From assembly GCA_945290265.1 (NCBI GenBank), contig CALYQW010000011.1, positions 1-64,000 on the forward strand: DNA of 64,000 bases, in the 5' to 3' direction. This DNA comes from an uncultured Erwinia sp. (GTDB lineage Bacteria > Pseudomonadota > Gammaproteobacteria > Enterobacterales > Enterobacteriaceae). Of the stretch, positions 46,470 to 56,601 are shown in pieces; position 1 is the first letter of the stretch; each line of letters starts with the position of its first letter. The position numbers and the translations under genes are program-made. The notes under the pieces were generated by a model, which worked only from the letters and a program-made list of their open reading frames with translations, ran no database searches and was not told where the DNA came from.

Positions 46470-46709
46470 AGGATCCCTGAAAATAATAATTAAGTTTCTG
46501 CTTCGAAGTGTCGTGATTATACGGAAAATAAAATAAATTCTAAGGCGGTATATGGCAAAAAAAATGCAGCCATTATTGCGTTTAACCTTGTTCAGTAACG
46601 AAAATAATCAGGAAAAATACCGTTACTAGTGTTACCTGTTTTTAGTATAAGTTTCACCCTCTACACCAATAAAATATCCCGGATAATTTCAGTGCCAGGA
46701 ATAAATAAG
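46470..46709. promoter_or_regulatory. Divergent flgA/flgB control region
   Basis: A 240-nt AT-rich region between the divergent flgA and flgB starts, the usual place for class II promoters activated by FlhDC. I could not fix the FlhDC boxes or a sigma-28 site from sequence alone. AGGA precedes the flgB start at 46710. Confidence 0.5.
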
Positions 46710-47117
46710 ATGAATAATAAGCTCGATAATGCGCTGCGTTTTCATCAGGACGCATTGAGCCTGTTAAGCCGCCGTCAGGAAGTGTTGGCATCTAATATAG
46801 CTAATGCAGATACACCCGATTATTTAGCCAGGGATATTGATTTTTCAGCAAAATTACAGCAAGCAACCGCAAGAAATCAGGCAGTTAACGGGCCTGTTAA
46901 CTTAACCCGCACCTCGGCGGCACATATTCCGGCGGTCGCGCATCACGATGTGGAGCTGTTGTACCGGGTGCCGGATCAGCCTGCAGCGGATGGTAATACG
47001 GTAAATATGGATCGCGAGAGAATTAACTTTGCTGATAACAATATTAAATATCAGTCAGAGCTGACGTTCCTTGGCGGTGAAATCAAGAAAATGATGAACG
47101 TAATTAATCAGGGTTAA
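46710..47117 (+). CDS. flgB: Flagellar basal-body rod protein FlgB
   Basis: Proximal rod subunit of 135 residues. It has the rod-family N-terminal signature [27 protein letters not shown] and a C-terminal heptad region ([21 protein letters not shown]). The frame is open to 46629, but ATG 46710 with AGGA upstream gives the normal length. It is the first gene of flgBCDEFGHIJKL. Confidence 0.95.
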   Translation: MNNKLDNALRFHQDALSLLSRRQEVLASNIANADTPDYLARDIDFSAKLQQATARNQAVNGPVNLTRTSAAHIPAVAHHDVELLYRVPDQPAADGNTVNMDRERINFADNNIKYQSELTFLGGEIKKMMNVINQG

Positions 47118-47125
47118 TCATCACC

Positions 47126-47530
47126 ATGTCGCTATTTAGTATTTTTAATATTACCGGTTCAGCGTTGACCGCGCAGTCGCAGCGGTTAAACGTCAGTGCC
47201 AGCAATATGGCCAATGCTGACAGCGTGGCAGAGCCTGACGGCTCGCCTTATCGCGCGCGTCATGTGGTCTTCCAGTTTAAAGGTCAGCCCGGTGAGTCTG
47301 TCGGCGGTGTGGAAGTCACTGAGGTAGTACAAAGCAGCAAGCCGGATCGTCTGGTTTACCAGCCGGGTCACCCGCTGGCTGACGGACGCGGTTATATCCG
47401 TATGCCGGAAATTAACGTAGTGGACGAAATGGTGAACACCATCTCCGCCTCGCGCAGCTATCAGGCCAATATCGAAGTGATGAATTCAGCTAAATCGCTG
47501 ATGTTAAAAACACTGACCCTCGGTCAGTAA
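47126..47530 (+). CDS. flgC: Flagellar basal-body rod protein FlgC
   Basis: Proximal rod subunit of 134 residues with the paired terminal helices of the rod/hook family: [24 protein letters not shown]-type N-terminus and [28 protein letters not shown] at the end, as in E. coli FlgC. It starts eight nt after flgB. Confidence 0.95.
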   Translation: MSLFSIFNITGSALTAQSQRLNVSASNMANADSVAEPDGSPYRARHVVFQFKGQPGESVGGVEVTEVVQSSKPDRLVYQPGHPLADGRGYIRMPEINVVDEMVNTISASRSYQANIEVMNSAKSLMLKTLTLGQ

Positions 47531-47541
47531 CGGAGCTAACG

Positions 47542-48222
47542 ATGTCAGTCGACGCAATCATCAATAACCAGAATCAGGCCACCAGCCGTAATGGCGCTGG
47601 CATGGGTAACAGTGCGGCGGATTTAACCCAAAGTTTTATGACTCTGCTGGTGGCGCAGATGCAAAACCAGGATCCCACCAACCCGATGGATAACAACCAG
47701 CTGACTTCACAGCTGGCGCAGTTTAATACGGCTGCCGGAGTGGAAAAGCTGAACGGTACGGTGGAGAGCGTCGGCGGGCTGATGTACACCATGCAGCAGA
47801 TGAGTATGGCCAGCTGGGTAGGCCGTGACGTGTTGATCAAAGGCGACAGCACGCTGTCGCACGCCGAAGACGGTAATAAAGAATTTGCCTTCAACCTTGA
47901 TGGCGATGCCGACAAGGTAACGGTGACCCTGACCGGTGACGATGGCAGCGTCTGGACGGCAGAACTGAACAATGTGGATGCCGGGGTCAATACCTTTAAC
48001 TGGGACGATCTTTCCGGCTTCCAGCCCGCCGAACCGCCAACAGGTAGCGAGGCAAATTATAAGGTCAACCTGTCCGCCAGCAATGCCGAAGGCGATGCGC
48101 CTGAGGTTATCGCGTTGAAAAAAGCGCAGGTGGAAGGGGTGTCCTTTGAAACCGGCATGGCAAGGTTGCGTCTGGGCGCTGACGGCATTATTGGTCTGGA
48201 TGAAATATTCCTGATCCAGTAA
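47542..48222 (+). CDS. flgD: Flagellar hook-cap scaffold FlgD
   Basis: Caps the growing hook and helps hook subunits assemble; not part of the finished flagellum. The 226-residue product has the essential N-terminal segment FMTLLVAQMQNQDPTNPMDNNQ (about residues 30-51) and a C-terminal beta-rich domain of FlgD type ending in LGADGIIGLDEI. Spacing of 11 nt after flgC. Confidence 0.94.
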   Translation: MSVDAIINNQNQATSRNGAGMGNSAADLTQSFMTLLVAQMQNQDPTNPMDNNQLTSQLAQFNTAAGVEKLNGTVESVGGLMYTMQQMSMASWVGRDVLIKGDSTLSHAEDGNKEFAFNLDGDADKVTVTLTGDDGSVWTAELNNVDAGVNTFNWDDLSGFQPAEPPTGSEANYKVNLSASNAEGDAPEVIALKKAQVEGVSFETGMARLRLGADGIIGLDEIFLIQ

Positions 48223-48257
48223 TGCTTTTTTATTTATTAATAACGCGGTAATTCATA

Positions 48258-49481
48258 ATGGGTTTTTCACAAGGTCTTAGCGGTCTTAATGCAGCTTCGC
48301 AGGCGCTGGATGTGGTTGGTAATAATATTGCTAACTCGCAGACGGTTGGCTTTAAATCCGGCGCAATCGCGTTCGCGGATGTCTTTGCCGGTTCGCAGGT
48401 TGGGATGGGCGTGCAGGTTGCCGGGGTAAATCAGAACTTTAGCGGTGGAATTCTGGCTCAGGGGAACGGAGCGCTGGATATGGGTATTCAGGGCAACGGT
48501 TTTTTCCGCCTGGTGAATGATGCCGGTAAAGTCTATTACAGCCGAAACGGCCAGTTTAAGACCAATGAAAATGGTTTTATTATTAATAACCAGAATATGA
48601 TGCTGACCGGTTATCAGGCTACCGGCACGCCACCGGCTATTATTCCCGGCTCACCATTAGGGCCAATTAAGATCCCTGGCGGACAGATGCCAGCCAGCGC
48701 GTCCACTACTGGTACCATGTCCGGTAATCTTAACTCTTCAGAAGAAATTAAAGATCCCCTGCAATTCGACCCGGCGAAAGGTGACTCATATAACTATATG
48801 AGTCAGGTCGATGCTTATGACAGCCTCGGCAATAAGCATACGGTTAACGTGTATTACGTTAAAACCGCCGACAATCAGTGGACGGCGTTTTCCAGCGACA
48901 GCTCGGCACCGGTTACCGAGCCCGGTACCGGCGAGGTGGTATATAACCAGCTTGATCTGCAGTTTGACAGCAATGGTGCATTAACCACCGATCCCGCCAC
49001 GCTGAACGTCAAAAGTAGTAGCCTGAACGGCGGCAACCCACTGGATCTGGCACTGGATCTAACCGGGATGAGCCAGCAAAGCGCGGACAGCGAAATGACC
49101 AGCCCCAGCACCAATGGTTACCCGCCAGGGCAAATGAATGGCTATCTGGTGGGGGATAACGGTCAGGTGGAAGCCTCTTACAGCAATGGACAAAAGCAGC
49201 TGATCGCGCAGGTGGTGCTCTCCAGCTTTACCAATACCGGTGGGCTCTCCTCAGAAGGGAATAACTGCTGGAGCGAAACCCCGCAGTCCGGCCAGCCGGT
49301 TAACGGCATCTCCGGTTCCGGCAACCTGGGCATGCTGTTTGGTAATCGGCTGGAAGCGTCCAACGTCGATCTGGGTCAGGAAATGGTCAATATGATCGTC
49401 TATCAGCGCAACTACCAGTCCAATTCGCAAACCATCAAAACCCAGTCAGAGCTGCTGCAGACTCTGGCTAATCTGCGGTAA
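48258..49481 (+). CDS. flgE: Flagellar hook protein FlgE
   Basis: Subunit of the universal-joint hook. The 407-residue product has the hook N-terminal motif GLSGLNAASQALDVVGNNIANSQTVGFKSG-like region at about 6-35, a central surface domain, and the C-terminal helix signature VDLGQEMVNMIVYQRNYQSNSQTIKTQSELLQTL. Its length is close to the approximately 400 residues of E. coli FlgE, so there is no large insertion. Confidence 0.96.
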   Translation: MGFSQGLSGLNAASQALDVVGNNIANSQTVGFKSGAIAFADVFAGSQVGMGVQVAGVNQNFSGGILAQGNGALDMGIQGNGFFRLVNDAGKVYYSRNGQFKTNENGFIINNQNMMLTGYQATGTPPAIIPGSPLGPIKIPGGQMPASASTTGTMSGNLNSSEEIKDPLQFDPAKGDSYNYMSQVDAYDSLGNKHTVNVYYVKTADNQWTAFSSDSSAPVTEPGTGEVVYNQLDLQFDSNGALTTDPATLNVKSSSLNGGNPLDLALDLTGMSQQSADSEMTSPSTNGYPPGQMNGYLVGDNGQVEASYSNGQKQLIAQVVLSSFTNTGGLSSEGNNCWSETPQSGQPVNGISGSGNLGMLFGNRLEASNVDLGQEMVNMIVYQRNYQSNSQTIKTQSELLQTLANLR

Positions 49482-49490
49482 TCCTGAATT

Positions 49491-50231
49491 ATGGATCGCG
49501 CAATTTATACCGCCATGGGGGCGGCCAGCTCGGCGCTGAATCGTCAGGCAGTGACCGCCAATAACCTGGCCAATGTCAATACCACCGGTTTCCGCGCCCA
49601 GGTGGCGGCGTTCCGCGCCGTGCCGCTGGACGGCCCCACGCTGCATACCCGCGCGCTGGTGACGGAAAGCACGCCCTGGCATGACGAAACGCCGGGAGCG
49701 ATTAACCAGACCGGACGTAACCTGGATGTGGCGCTACGGCAGGATGGCTGGCTGGCGGTAATACTGCCTGATGGCACTGAAGCCTACACCCGTAACGGCA
49801 GTATTGAGGTGGACAGTGCCGGGCAGCTGACCGTAGGCGGCCTGGCGTTAAGCGGTGACGGCGGTGCGGTCAGCGTACCGCCACAGGCGGAACTGACCAT
49901 CGCTGACGATGGCACCATCAGTGCGCGTAATGCCGGTGACGGGCCGACTTCGCTGTCGGCGGTGGCAAAGCTGAAGCTGGTCAATGCGCCGCTGCACAGC
50001 CTGCGCCACGGTGATGACGGGCTGTTCCATCCTGAGAAAAACGCGCCGCCACCGGTCGCAGACGCACAGCTGCGTCTGATCCCCGGGGCGCTGGAAAGCA
50101 GCAATGTCAGTCCGGTGCAGTCGATGGTGGCGATGATCGCCACTGCGCGTGGTTTTGAGATGAATATGAAGGTGGTCGGCAGCGTGGATGAAAACGCCCG
50201 GTCAGCCAACCAGTTATTAAGCATGAGCTAA
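49491..50231 (+). CDS. flgF: Flagellar basal-body rod protein FlgF
   Basis: Proximal rod subunit of 246 residues, starting [37 protein letters not shown]-like family N-terminus and ending with the helix [24 protein letters not shown]. It starts nine nt after flgE and precedes flgG by 23 nt. Confidence 0.95.
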   Translation: MDRAIYTAMGAASSALNRQAVTANNLANVNTTGFRAQVAAFRAVPLDGPTLHTRALVTESTPWHDETPGAINQTGRNLDVALRQDGWLAVILPDGTEAYTRNGSIEVDSAGQLTVGGLALSGDGGAVSVPPQAELTIADDGTISARNAGDGPTSLSAVAKLKLVNAPLHSLRHGDDGLFHPEKNAPPPVADAQLRLIPGALESSNVSPVQSMVAMIATARGFEMNMKVVGSVDENARSANQLLSMS

Positions 50232-50254
50232 CTTGTGCCCTCAGGAGTAACCCT

Positions 50255-51037
50255 ATGATCCGCTCGTTGTGGATAGCGAAAACCGGTCTTGAAGCCCAGC
50301 AGACCAATATGGATGTGATCTCAAATAACCTGGCGAACGTCAGCACCAGCGCCTTCAAGCGTCAGCGCGCAGTCTTTGAAGATCTGCATTATCAGACGCT
50401 GCGTCAGCCCGGTGCCAACTCGTCAGAGCAGACCACCATCCCGTCCGGCCTGCAATTGGGAACCGGGGTGCGTCCGGTGGCGACCCAGCGTATTCACAGC
50501 CAGGGCAATCTGGCGCTGACTGAAAACAGCAAGGACCTGGCGATTGAAGGTCACGGTTTCTTTCAGATACAGCTGCCGGACGGCACGGCGGCCTACACCC
50601 GCGATGGTTCTTTCCAGATCGACCAGGATGGTCAGATGGTGACCTCCAGTGGTTACCCGGTGCAGCCATCCGTTACGCTGCCACCGGATGCGGACAAGCT
50701 GAACGTGGGCAGTGATGGCCTCGTCAGCGTCACCATTGCCGGCCAGAGTATCCCGGTTCAGGTGGGGCAGTTAACCCTGTCCACTTTTATCAATGATTCG
50801 GGGCTGGAAAGTATTGGCGAAAATCTGTACCGCGAAACCCAGTCCTCCGGCGCACCTAATGAAACTACGCCAGGGATTAACGGTGCCGGTACGCTGAAGC
50901 AGGGTTACGTGGAGAACTCCAACGTTAATGTGGCCACTGAGCTGGTCAATATGATCCAGACGCAGCGAGCTTATGAAATTAACAGTAAGGCGGTCTCCAC
51001 CTCGGATCAGATGTTGCAGCGACTGGCGCAGCTCTGA
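50255..51037 (+). CDS. flgG: Flagellar distal rod protein FlgG
   Basis: Forms the distal rod that passes the P and L rings. The 260-residue product has the family start [35 protein letters not shown]-type signature and the end [36 protein letters not shown], length as in E. coli. Confidence 0.96.
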   Translation: MIRSLWIAKTGLEAQQTNMDVISNNLANVSTSAFKRQRAVFEDLHYQTLRQPGANSSEQTTIPSGLQLGTGVRPVATQRIHSQGNLALTENSKDLAIEGHGFFQIQLPDGTAAYTRDGSFQIDQDGQMVTSSGYPVQPSVTLPPDADKLNVGSDGLVSVTIAGQSIPVQVGQLTLSTFINDSGLESIGENLYRETQSSGAPNETTPGINGAGTLKQGYVENSNVNVATELVNMIQTQRAYEINSKAVSTSDQMLQRLAQL

Positions 51038-51062
51038 TTGGTATCGTCCGGTGAGCCAGCAA

Positions 51063-51758
51063 ATGAATAACCTGTTAACCCCGCGCCTACTGCCCGCAGC
51101 CGCACTGCTGCTGCTCAGCGGCTGCGCGCTGGTGCCCCCTCAGCCACTGGTGGGCGGGGCCACCAGTGCCGTGCCGGCGCAGCAGTCGTCAGTGGCCGCC
51201 AGCGGTTCGATTTTCCAGCCCGGTGAAGCGATGAGCTACGGCTATCAGCCGGTGTTTGAAGATCGTCGTCCACGTAATGTCGGTGACACCCTGACCATTG
51301 TGTTGCAGGAAAATGTCAGTGCCAGCAAAACCTCCTCCGCCAGTGCTAACCGTAACGGGGGAATCGATCTTGGCTTTGACGCCGTGCCTCATGCGCTGAG
51401 CGGACTGCTGGGCGGCGATCGCGCCAGTGCGTCGATAAGCGGGAAAAATGATTTTTCCGGCAAAGGTGGGGCGGCAGCGAAAAATACCTTCAGCGGTACC
51501 ATTACCGTCACCGTGACCAGACTGTTGGCTAACGGCAATCTGAACGTGGTGGGGGAGAAGCAGATTGCCATTAATCAGGGCACGGAATTTATCCGCTTTT
51601 CCGGGGTAGTTAACCCACGAACCATCAGCGGCAGCAACAGCGTGGTGTCGACCCAGGTGGCCGATGCGCGCATTGAATATGTTGGCAATGGTTATATCAA
51701 TCAGGCACAGCAGATGGGCTGGTTACAGCGTCTGTTTTTAACTCTTTCACCATTTTAA
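51063..51758 (+). CDS. flgH: Flagellar L-ring lipoprotein FlgH
   Basis: Outer-membrane L-ring subunit. The 231-residue precursor has a lipoprotein signal with LLLSGC (Cys20). The mature part carries the family blocks [21 protein letters not shown] and [30 protein letters not shown]. The frame extends upstream into flgG; ATG 51063 is chosen because it gives a normal signal peptide. Confidence 0.95.
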   Translation: MNNLLTPRLLPAAALLLLSGCALVPPQPLVGGATSAVPAQQSSVAASGSIFQPGEAMSYGYQPVFEDRRPRNVGDTLTIVLQENVSASKTSSASANRNGGIDLGFDAVPHALSGLLGGDRASASISGKNDFSGKGGAAAKNTFSGTITVTVTRLLANGNLNVVGEKQIAINQGTEFIRFSGVVNPRTISGSNSVVSTQVADARIEYVGNGYINQAQQMGWLQRLFLTLSPF

Positions 51759-51765
51759 ACCGGCT

Positions 51766-52869
51766 ATGAAAACACGACTTTTAACCCTGCTGCTGCTGAC
51801 AGCTGCCCTGCTCGCCCCGATGGTACAGGCAGAACGTATCCGCGATATTACCTCGGTTCAGGGAGTACGCACCAATGCGCTGATGGGGTACGGGCTGGTG
51901 GTGGGGCTTGATGGCTCCGGCGACCAGACCATGCAAACTCCGTTTACCACCCAGAGCCTGAACAACATGCTCTCCCAGTTGGGCATCACCGTACCTCCCG
52001 GCAGCAATATGCAGTTGAAGAACGTGGCTGCGGTGATGGTCAGCGCACAACTGCCCCCCTTTGCGCGCCCGGGCGACAAAATCGATGTGGTGGTTTCTTC
52101 TCTTGGTAATGCCAAAAGCCTGCGCGGTGGCACGCTGCTGATGACCCCGTTGAAAGGCGTGGATAATCAGGTTTATGCGCTGGCCCAGGGCAACCTGCTG
52201 GTCTCCGGTGCCGGTGCCAGCAGTGGCGGCAACCGGGTGCAAAGCAATCAGCTGAATGGCGGCATGATCAGTGACGGTGCCACGGTGGAGCGTGGCGTGG
52301 CGGTGGATTTTGCCGCGCAGGAGGTGCTGCGTTTACAGCTGCATGAAGAAGATTTTTATGCGGCGCAGCAGGTCAGCGACACCATTAACCGCCGCTTTAG
52401 CGGCAGCGCCATCGCGGAAGATTCCCGCACCATTAAATTATTCGCCCCGCAGGACAGCGCCGGCAAAGTGCGCTTCCTTGCTGAAGTACAAAACCTGCCG
52501 GTGGCGCTGGAAGTGATGGATGCCAAAGTAATTATTAACTCACGTACCGGCTCGGTGGTGATGAACCGCCACGTGACCCTGGGAGCCTGCGCCGTGGCTC
52601 AGGGCGATCTGATGGTGGAAGTGCTGCGCAACCAGCAGGTCAGCCAGCCGGATACCCCGCTGGCGGGTGGTGAAACGGTGGTCACTAATCAGAACGCGGT
52701 TTCGTTACGTGAAGGCAGTGGCTCGCTGCAAAAAGTGAATACCAGCACCGATTTGAACAGCGTGATCAATGCGCTTAACCGCCTGGGGGCAACGCCAAAT
52801 GATTTGATGGCGATCCTGCAGGCAATGAAAAACGCCGGCTGCCTGCGGGCAAAACTGGAGATCCAGTAA
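51766..52869 (+). CDS. flgI: Flagellar P-ring protein FlgI
   Basis: Periplasmic P-ring subunit assembled with FlgA's help. The 367-residue precursor has a signal peptide (cut near VQA-ERI), then [32 protein letters not shown]-type family start, and the C-terminal segment [30 protein letters not shown]. It overlaps flgJ by one base. Confidence 0.96.
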   Translation: MKTRLLTLLLLTAALLAPMVQAERIRDITSVQGVRTNALMGYGLVVGLDGSGDQTMQTPFTTQSLNNMLSQLGITVPPGSNMQLKNVAAVMVSAQLPPFARPGDKIDVVVSSLGNAKSLRGGTLLMTPLKGVDNQVYALAQGNLLVSGAGASSGGNRVQSNQLNGGMISDGATVERGVAVDFAAQEVLRLQLHEEDFYAAQQVSDTINRRFSGSAIAEDSRTIKLFAPQDSAGKVRFLAEVQNLPVALEVMDAKVIINSRTGSVVMNRHVTLGACAVAQGDLMVEVLRNQQVSQPDTPLAGGETVVTNQNAVSLREGSGSLQKVNTSTDLNSVINALNRLGATPNDLMAILQAMKNAGCLRAKLEIQ

Positions 52870-53804
52870 TGAACCTGACCTCATTTAACCTGCACGCCGC
52901 TTTTGATACCAAAGGGCTGGACGGATTGAAGCGCCAGAGTGCCGCGCGTCCGGCTGAGGCGATGCAGGCGGCAGCAAAGCAGATAGAAGGTCTGTTCCTG
53001 CAAATGATGCTGAAAAGTATGCGTCAGGCTGGCCTGAGCGATGGCCTGATGAACAGTGCCTCAACCGCCATGTTCAGAGATATGTACGATCAGCAGATCG
53101 CTCAGGACCTGGCGAATAAAGGTAGCCTCGGCTTCGCCCCGTTGCTGTTAAAGCAGCCGGGAGAAACCGTGCCGGCCAGCCACCCCCCCCGCACCCGACC
53201 GGTGGAACTGGCGGGGCAACTGACCCACTCGCTGCCACGCACCCTCGCTGCGCCTGCAGAGAAAAGCCGCGGCGACGCCCCCGCGGTCGCCGCACAGGGG
53301 CAGGGGCAGGGGGCATTTATTTCGCGCCTGCTGCGTCCGGCGATGGCGGTGGCGCAGCGTACCGGAATTCCGCACCAGCTGATTATCGCTCAGGCGGCGC
53401 TGGAGTCGGGCTGGGGGCGCAGCGAAATTCTCACAGCGCAGGGCAAAACCAGCCATAACCTGTTTGGGATTAAAGCGACACCTTCGTGGAAAGGGAAAAC
53501 CACGGAAATTACTACCACGGAATATGTCGATGGTGTGGCGAAGAAAGTCAAAGCCGCTTTCCGGGTGTACGGCTCTTATACCGAAGCGCTGGCGGATTAC
53601 GCCACGATGATTGTTAAAAATCCGCGCTACCAGCAGGTGGCGCAGGCAGATTCGGCAGAGCATGGCGCCTATGCCCTGCAGCGCGACGGTTATGCCACCG
53701 ATCCGCATTACGCCGGCAAGCTGATTAACATTATCGACCAGGTCAAGAACAGCGTGAGTCACAGTATTAATGCTTATAAGAACGATCTTTCTGCCCTGTT
53801 TTAA
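52869..53804 (+). CDS. flgJ: Flagellar rod-cap and muramidase FlgJ
   Basis: Two-domain protein of 311 residues. The N-terminal rod-cap domain (KQIEGLFLQMMLKSMRQAGL near residues 38-57) supports rod assembly; the C-terminal glucosaminidase domain (about 155-300) opens peptidoglycan, with AALESGWGRSEI holding the catalytic Glu and the NLFGIKA and YGSYTEALADYA motifs. A Pro/Arg/Gln-rich linker joins them. This is the full gammaproteobacterial form. Confidence 0.95.
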   Translation: MNLTSFNLHAAFDTKGLDGLKRQSAARPAEAMQAAAKQIEGLFLQMMLKSMRQAGLSDGLMNSASTAMFRDMYDQQIAQDLANKGSLGFAPLLLKQPGETVPASHPPRTRPVELAGQLTHSLPRTLAAPAEKSRGDAPAVAAQGQGQGAFISRLLRPAMAVAQRTGIPHQLIIAQAALESGWGRSEILTAQGKTSHNLFGIKATPSWKGKTTEITTTEYVDGVAKKVKAAFRVYGSYTEALADYATMIVKNPRYQQVAQADSAEHGAYALQRDGYATDPHYAGKLINIIDQVKNSVSHSINAYKNDLSALF

Positions 53805-53888
53805 TTCCGGCCAGGGAGCCGGTAAACCGGTGCAGTAACCCCCTCTGGCAGCCTGTAGTGTAATTTTTGCAATTGAATGTGGTGATGT

Positions 53889-55523
53889 ATGAATCTGATG
53901 TATCTGGCCCGGAGTGGACTGAACTCTGCCCAGTCTGCGCTGCAGGTGGTGGGCAACAACTTAAACAATGCCATGACGCCAGGCTACAGCCGGCAGAATA
54001 TTCTGCTGGGTGAAGCCGGGGGTCATATCGTCGCGAACGGGTTCTTTGGCTTTGGCGTGCAGACTGACGGGGTGCAGCGTGCCTGCGATGGCTTTATTAA
54101 TAATCAGCTGCGTGATGCGACCACCCATTTTATGGCGTACAAAAGCCGCCTTGAGCAGCTGACTCCCATCGACAATATGCTGGCCGATGACAGCACCAAC
54201 TTTGACAGCTCGCTGAACGCGATTTTCTCCGCGCTGGAAAAAATGAATGACGATCCGGCGAAACCGGCGTTACGTCAGGGGGCTTATCAGCAGTTTCAGG
54301 CGATGGCCGCCAGCCTGAATAACCAGAGCACCACCCTGGATGGGCTGGAAAAAAACACCAACCAGCAGATTAGCCAGAGCGTGACGCAGATTAACGATGC
54401 GGCAAAGCAGGTGGCTGAACTCAACCAGCAAATCGACAAGATTTATGCCCAGACCGGCACCCTGCCGATGAACCTGCTGGACGCACGGGATAATGCGCTG
54501 GGTGCGCTCAGCGAGCTGACCGGGATTAAAGTTAATGAAAACAGCACCACCGGGCGGGTTGACGTCATCCTCAGCAACGGGCTGCCGCTGGTGAATGGCA
54601 CCACCACTTATCCGCTGAAGGCGACGGTGGCCAACGATAATCCGCGTCAGATGGTGGTGTCCTATATCGACGGTGCCGGTAACGAACTGCCGCTGGACGA
54701 GAGCAAAATCAGCGGCGGCAAGCTGGGCGGGCTGCTGCAGTTCCGCGATAAGGAGCTGGTGAGTGCGCGTAACCAGCTGAATCAGCTCAGCCTGCAAATG
54801 GCGAATAAATTTAATCAGGTTAACCGTCAGGGCTTCGACCTTAACGGCCAGGCCGGCGAAGATATTTTTACCATCAGCGCAGCCCAGGCGATTGCCAACC
54901 GCAATAATGCCGGTGACGGCCAGCTGACGGTGAGCTTCAGCGATATCACTGCCATCCAGGCGCAGGATTATACCCTGACCTTTAACGATCCGGACTGGCA
55001 GGTCGAAACCGAAGACGGTCGCACCATTACCCCGACGGTGGCAGCAGACGGTTCGCTGGAGTTTGACGGTATGACCATCATGCCGGCTGGCAGCCCGCAG
55101 GCTGGCGACAGTTTTGTGATTAATCCGGTTGCCGGTACTGCAGGCAATATTCGCGTAGGGCTGACGGATGGCGACGGTATTGCCGCCTCTTCCTCGCCCG
55201 ATCCGGCGGAAGAGAGCAATAACGAAAATCTGAAGGTACTGCTGGCGATCCGTGACCAGGCGGTGGTGGGCAAATCCACCCTGAGTGAGGCGTTCGCCAG
55301 CCTGGTGAGTTCGGTGGGGTCGGCGATGTCATCGCTGAAAACCCAGGGGCAAACCGGCTATCAGGCGCTGGAAGCGGTGGCCCGGCAGCAGCAGGCGGTA
55401 TCTGGTGTTGATCTCAATGAGGAGTTTATCAACATGCAGATGTTCACCCAGTATTACCAGGCCAACGCGCAGGTGCTGCAAACCGCCACCACGGTGTTTG
55501 ACACCCTGTTAGCCATTCGCTAA
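53889..55523 (+). CDS. flgK: Hook-filament junction protein FlgK (HAP1)
   Basis: First junction protein between hook and filament, a FlgN client. The 544-residue product has the hook-family N-terminus (ARSGLNSAQSALQVVGNNLNNAMTPGYSRQ-type), a long coiled-coil region around residues 140-200 (QISQSVTQINDAAKQVAELNQQID), and the C-terminal helix VDLNEEFINMQMFTQYYQANAQVLQTATTVFDTLL. An 84-nt gap separates it from flgJ, so it may have its own promoter, although I see no good sigma-28 site. Confidence 0.95.
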   Translation: MNLMYLARSGLNSAQSALQVVGNNLNNAMTPGYSRQNILLGEAGGHIVANGFFGFGVQTDGVQRACDGFINNQLRDATTHFMAYKSRLEQLTPIDNMLADDSTNFDSSLNAIFSALEKMNDDPAKPALRQGAYQQFQAMAASLNNQSTTLDGLEKNTNQQISQSVTQINDAAKQVAELNQQIDKIYAQTGTLPMNLLDARDNALGALSELTGIKVNENSTTGRVDVILSNGLPLVNGTTTYPLKATVANDNPRQMVVSYIDGAGNELPLDESKISGGKLGGLLQFRDKELVSARNQLNQLSLQMANKFNQVNRQGFDLNGQAGEDIFTISAAQAIANRNNAGDGQLTVSFSDITAIQAQDYTLTFNDPDWQVETEDGRTITPTVAADGSLEFDGMTIMPAGSPQAGDSFVINPVAGTAGNIRVGLTDGDGIAASSSPDPAEESNNENLKVLLAIRDQAVVGKSTLSEAFASLVSSVGSAMSSLKTQGQTGYQALEAVARQQQAVSGVDLNEEFINMQMFTQYYQANAQVLQTATTVFDTLLAIR

Positions 55524-55544
55524 CCCGTCACAGAGGATCGCACT

Positions 55545-56468
55545 ATGCGTCTGAGCACTTACTATATGTACCAACATAATCTTGACGGCTTTTCCCGTGG
55601 GATTAACAACCACAATGCGATTTATGAACGTCTGTCGGCCCAGCGCAACGTGCTGCGTCCGTCTGACGATCCGGCTGCCACCTCACAGGCCGTCGCCCTG
55701 CAGGAAGGGCTGGCAAAGGCGGCACAGTATGACACCGCGCGCCAGCAGGTCAGGGCGGCGTTGCAGCTGGAAGACGATAAACTTAGCGCGGTGGGTAATC
55801 TGCTGACGCAAAATCTGAGTGAAAAGATTGTGGCGGCAGGTAACGGCGCGTTGTCTGACTCCGATCGTCAGGCGCTGGCGACCGAAATTCAGGCTATCCG
55901 CGACAACCTGCGCGATATCGGCAATACCCGAGACAGCAGCGGCCGCTACATCTTTGCTGGTTACAGCAGCGCGCAGCAGCCGTTCGACGAAAACGGACAA
56001 TACCTCGGCCATGCCACGGCGATGACGCGTCCGGTTTCTGACAGCAGTGAAATGGCCTGTGGCCATACCGGCAGTAAGCTGTTTATGAGTGGCAGTAGCG
56101 ACGATCTGCTGGCGCAACTCGACAAGGCCGTAGCCGCACTGAACCAGCCCGTAGGGGATGACAGCGATCGTGAGGCGCTGCGTCTGACGCTGGATGACGT
56201 GAATCGCTCGATAAAGAACGGCATTGATAACCTGGGCAAAATTCAGGCGGAAGTGGGCACCTCGCTGCAGCAGCTTGACAGCCTTGATCTCAGCGCAGCA
56301 ACCCAGACCATTGACCTGGAGACACGCTTACAGGAAACCGTTGGTGCGGATTACGACACCCTGATTGACATGATTGGTCAGTCAAAAATGTCAGAATTTG
56401 CCCTTAACTCTTCGATGATGGTATTTCAGAATATGCAAAAAATGTCGATCTTTACTATGGTTGGCTGA
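55545..56468 (+). CDS. flgL: Hook-filament junction protein FlgL (HAP3)
   Basis: Second junction protein, the base on which the filament starts. The 307-residue product has the flagellin-like N-terminal helices (YERLSAQRNVLRPSDDPAATSQAVALQEGL) and C-terminal helix ETVGADYDTLIDMIGQSKMSEFALNSSMMVFQNMQKMSIF. It closes the flgB-L series; a perfect palindrome follows at 56511. Confidence 0.95.
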   Translation: MRLSTYYMYQHNLDGFSRGINNHNAIYERLSAQRNVLRPSDDPAATSQAVALQEGLAKAAQYDTARQQVRAALQLEDDKLSAVGNLLTQNLSEKIVAAGNGALSDSDRQALATEIQAIRDNLRDIGNTRDSSGRYIFAGYSSAQQPFDENGQYLGHATAMTRPVSDSSEMACGHTGSKLFMSGSSDDLLAQLDKAVAALNQPVGDDSDREALRLTLDDVNRSIKNGIDNLGKIQAEVGTSLQQLDSLDLSAATQTIDLETRLQETVGADYDTLIDMIGQSKMSEFALNSSMMVFQNMQKMSIFTMVG

Positions 56469-56510
56469 ACATCGAAATAACGTCAGGCTTGAAAATAACA
56501 GCAAATAACT

Positions 56511-56530
56511 TCCCCCTGTATACAGGGGGA
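56511..56530. repeat. Perfect 20-bp palindrome between flgL and fliA
   Basis: TCCCCCTGTATACAGGGGGA is a perfect palindrome that can form a hairpin with an 8-bp stem and 4-nt loop (TATA), 42 nt after flgL and 72 nt before fliA. No U-tract follows. It could be a partial terminator or an operator for fliA. Confidence 0.7.
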
Positions 56531-56601
56531 GAAATGAATTGTGTTATTTATAAACCGGTGAATGAAATTTGACCGGTATTCAGTAGCGGGAAAAAATTAT
56601 C

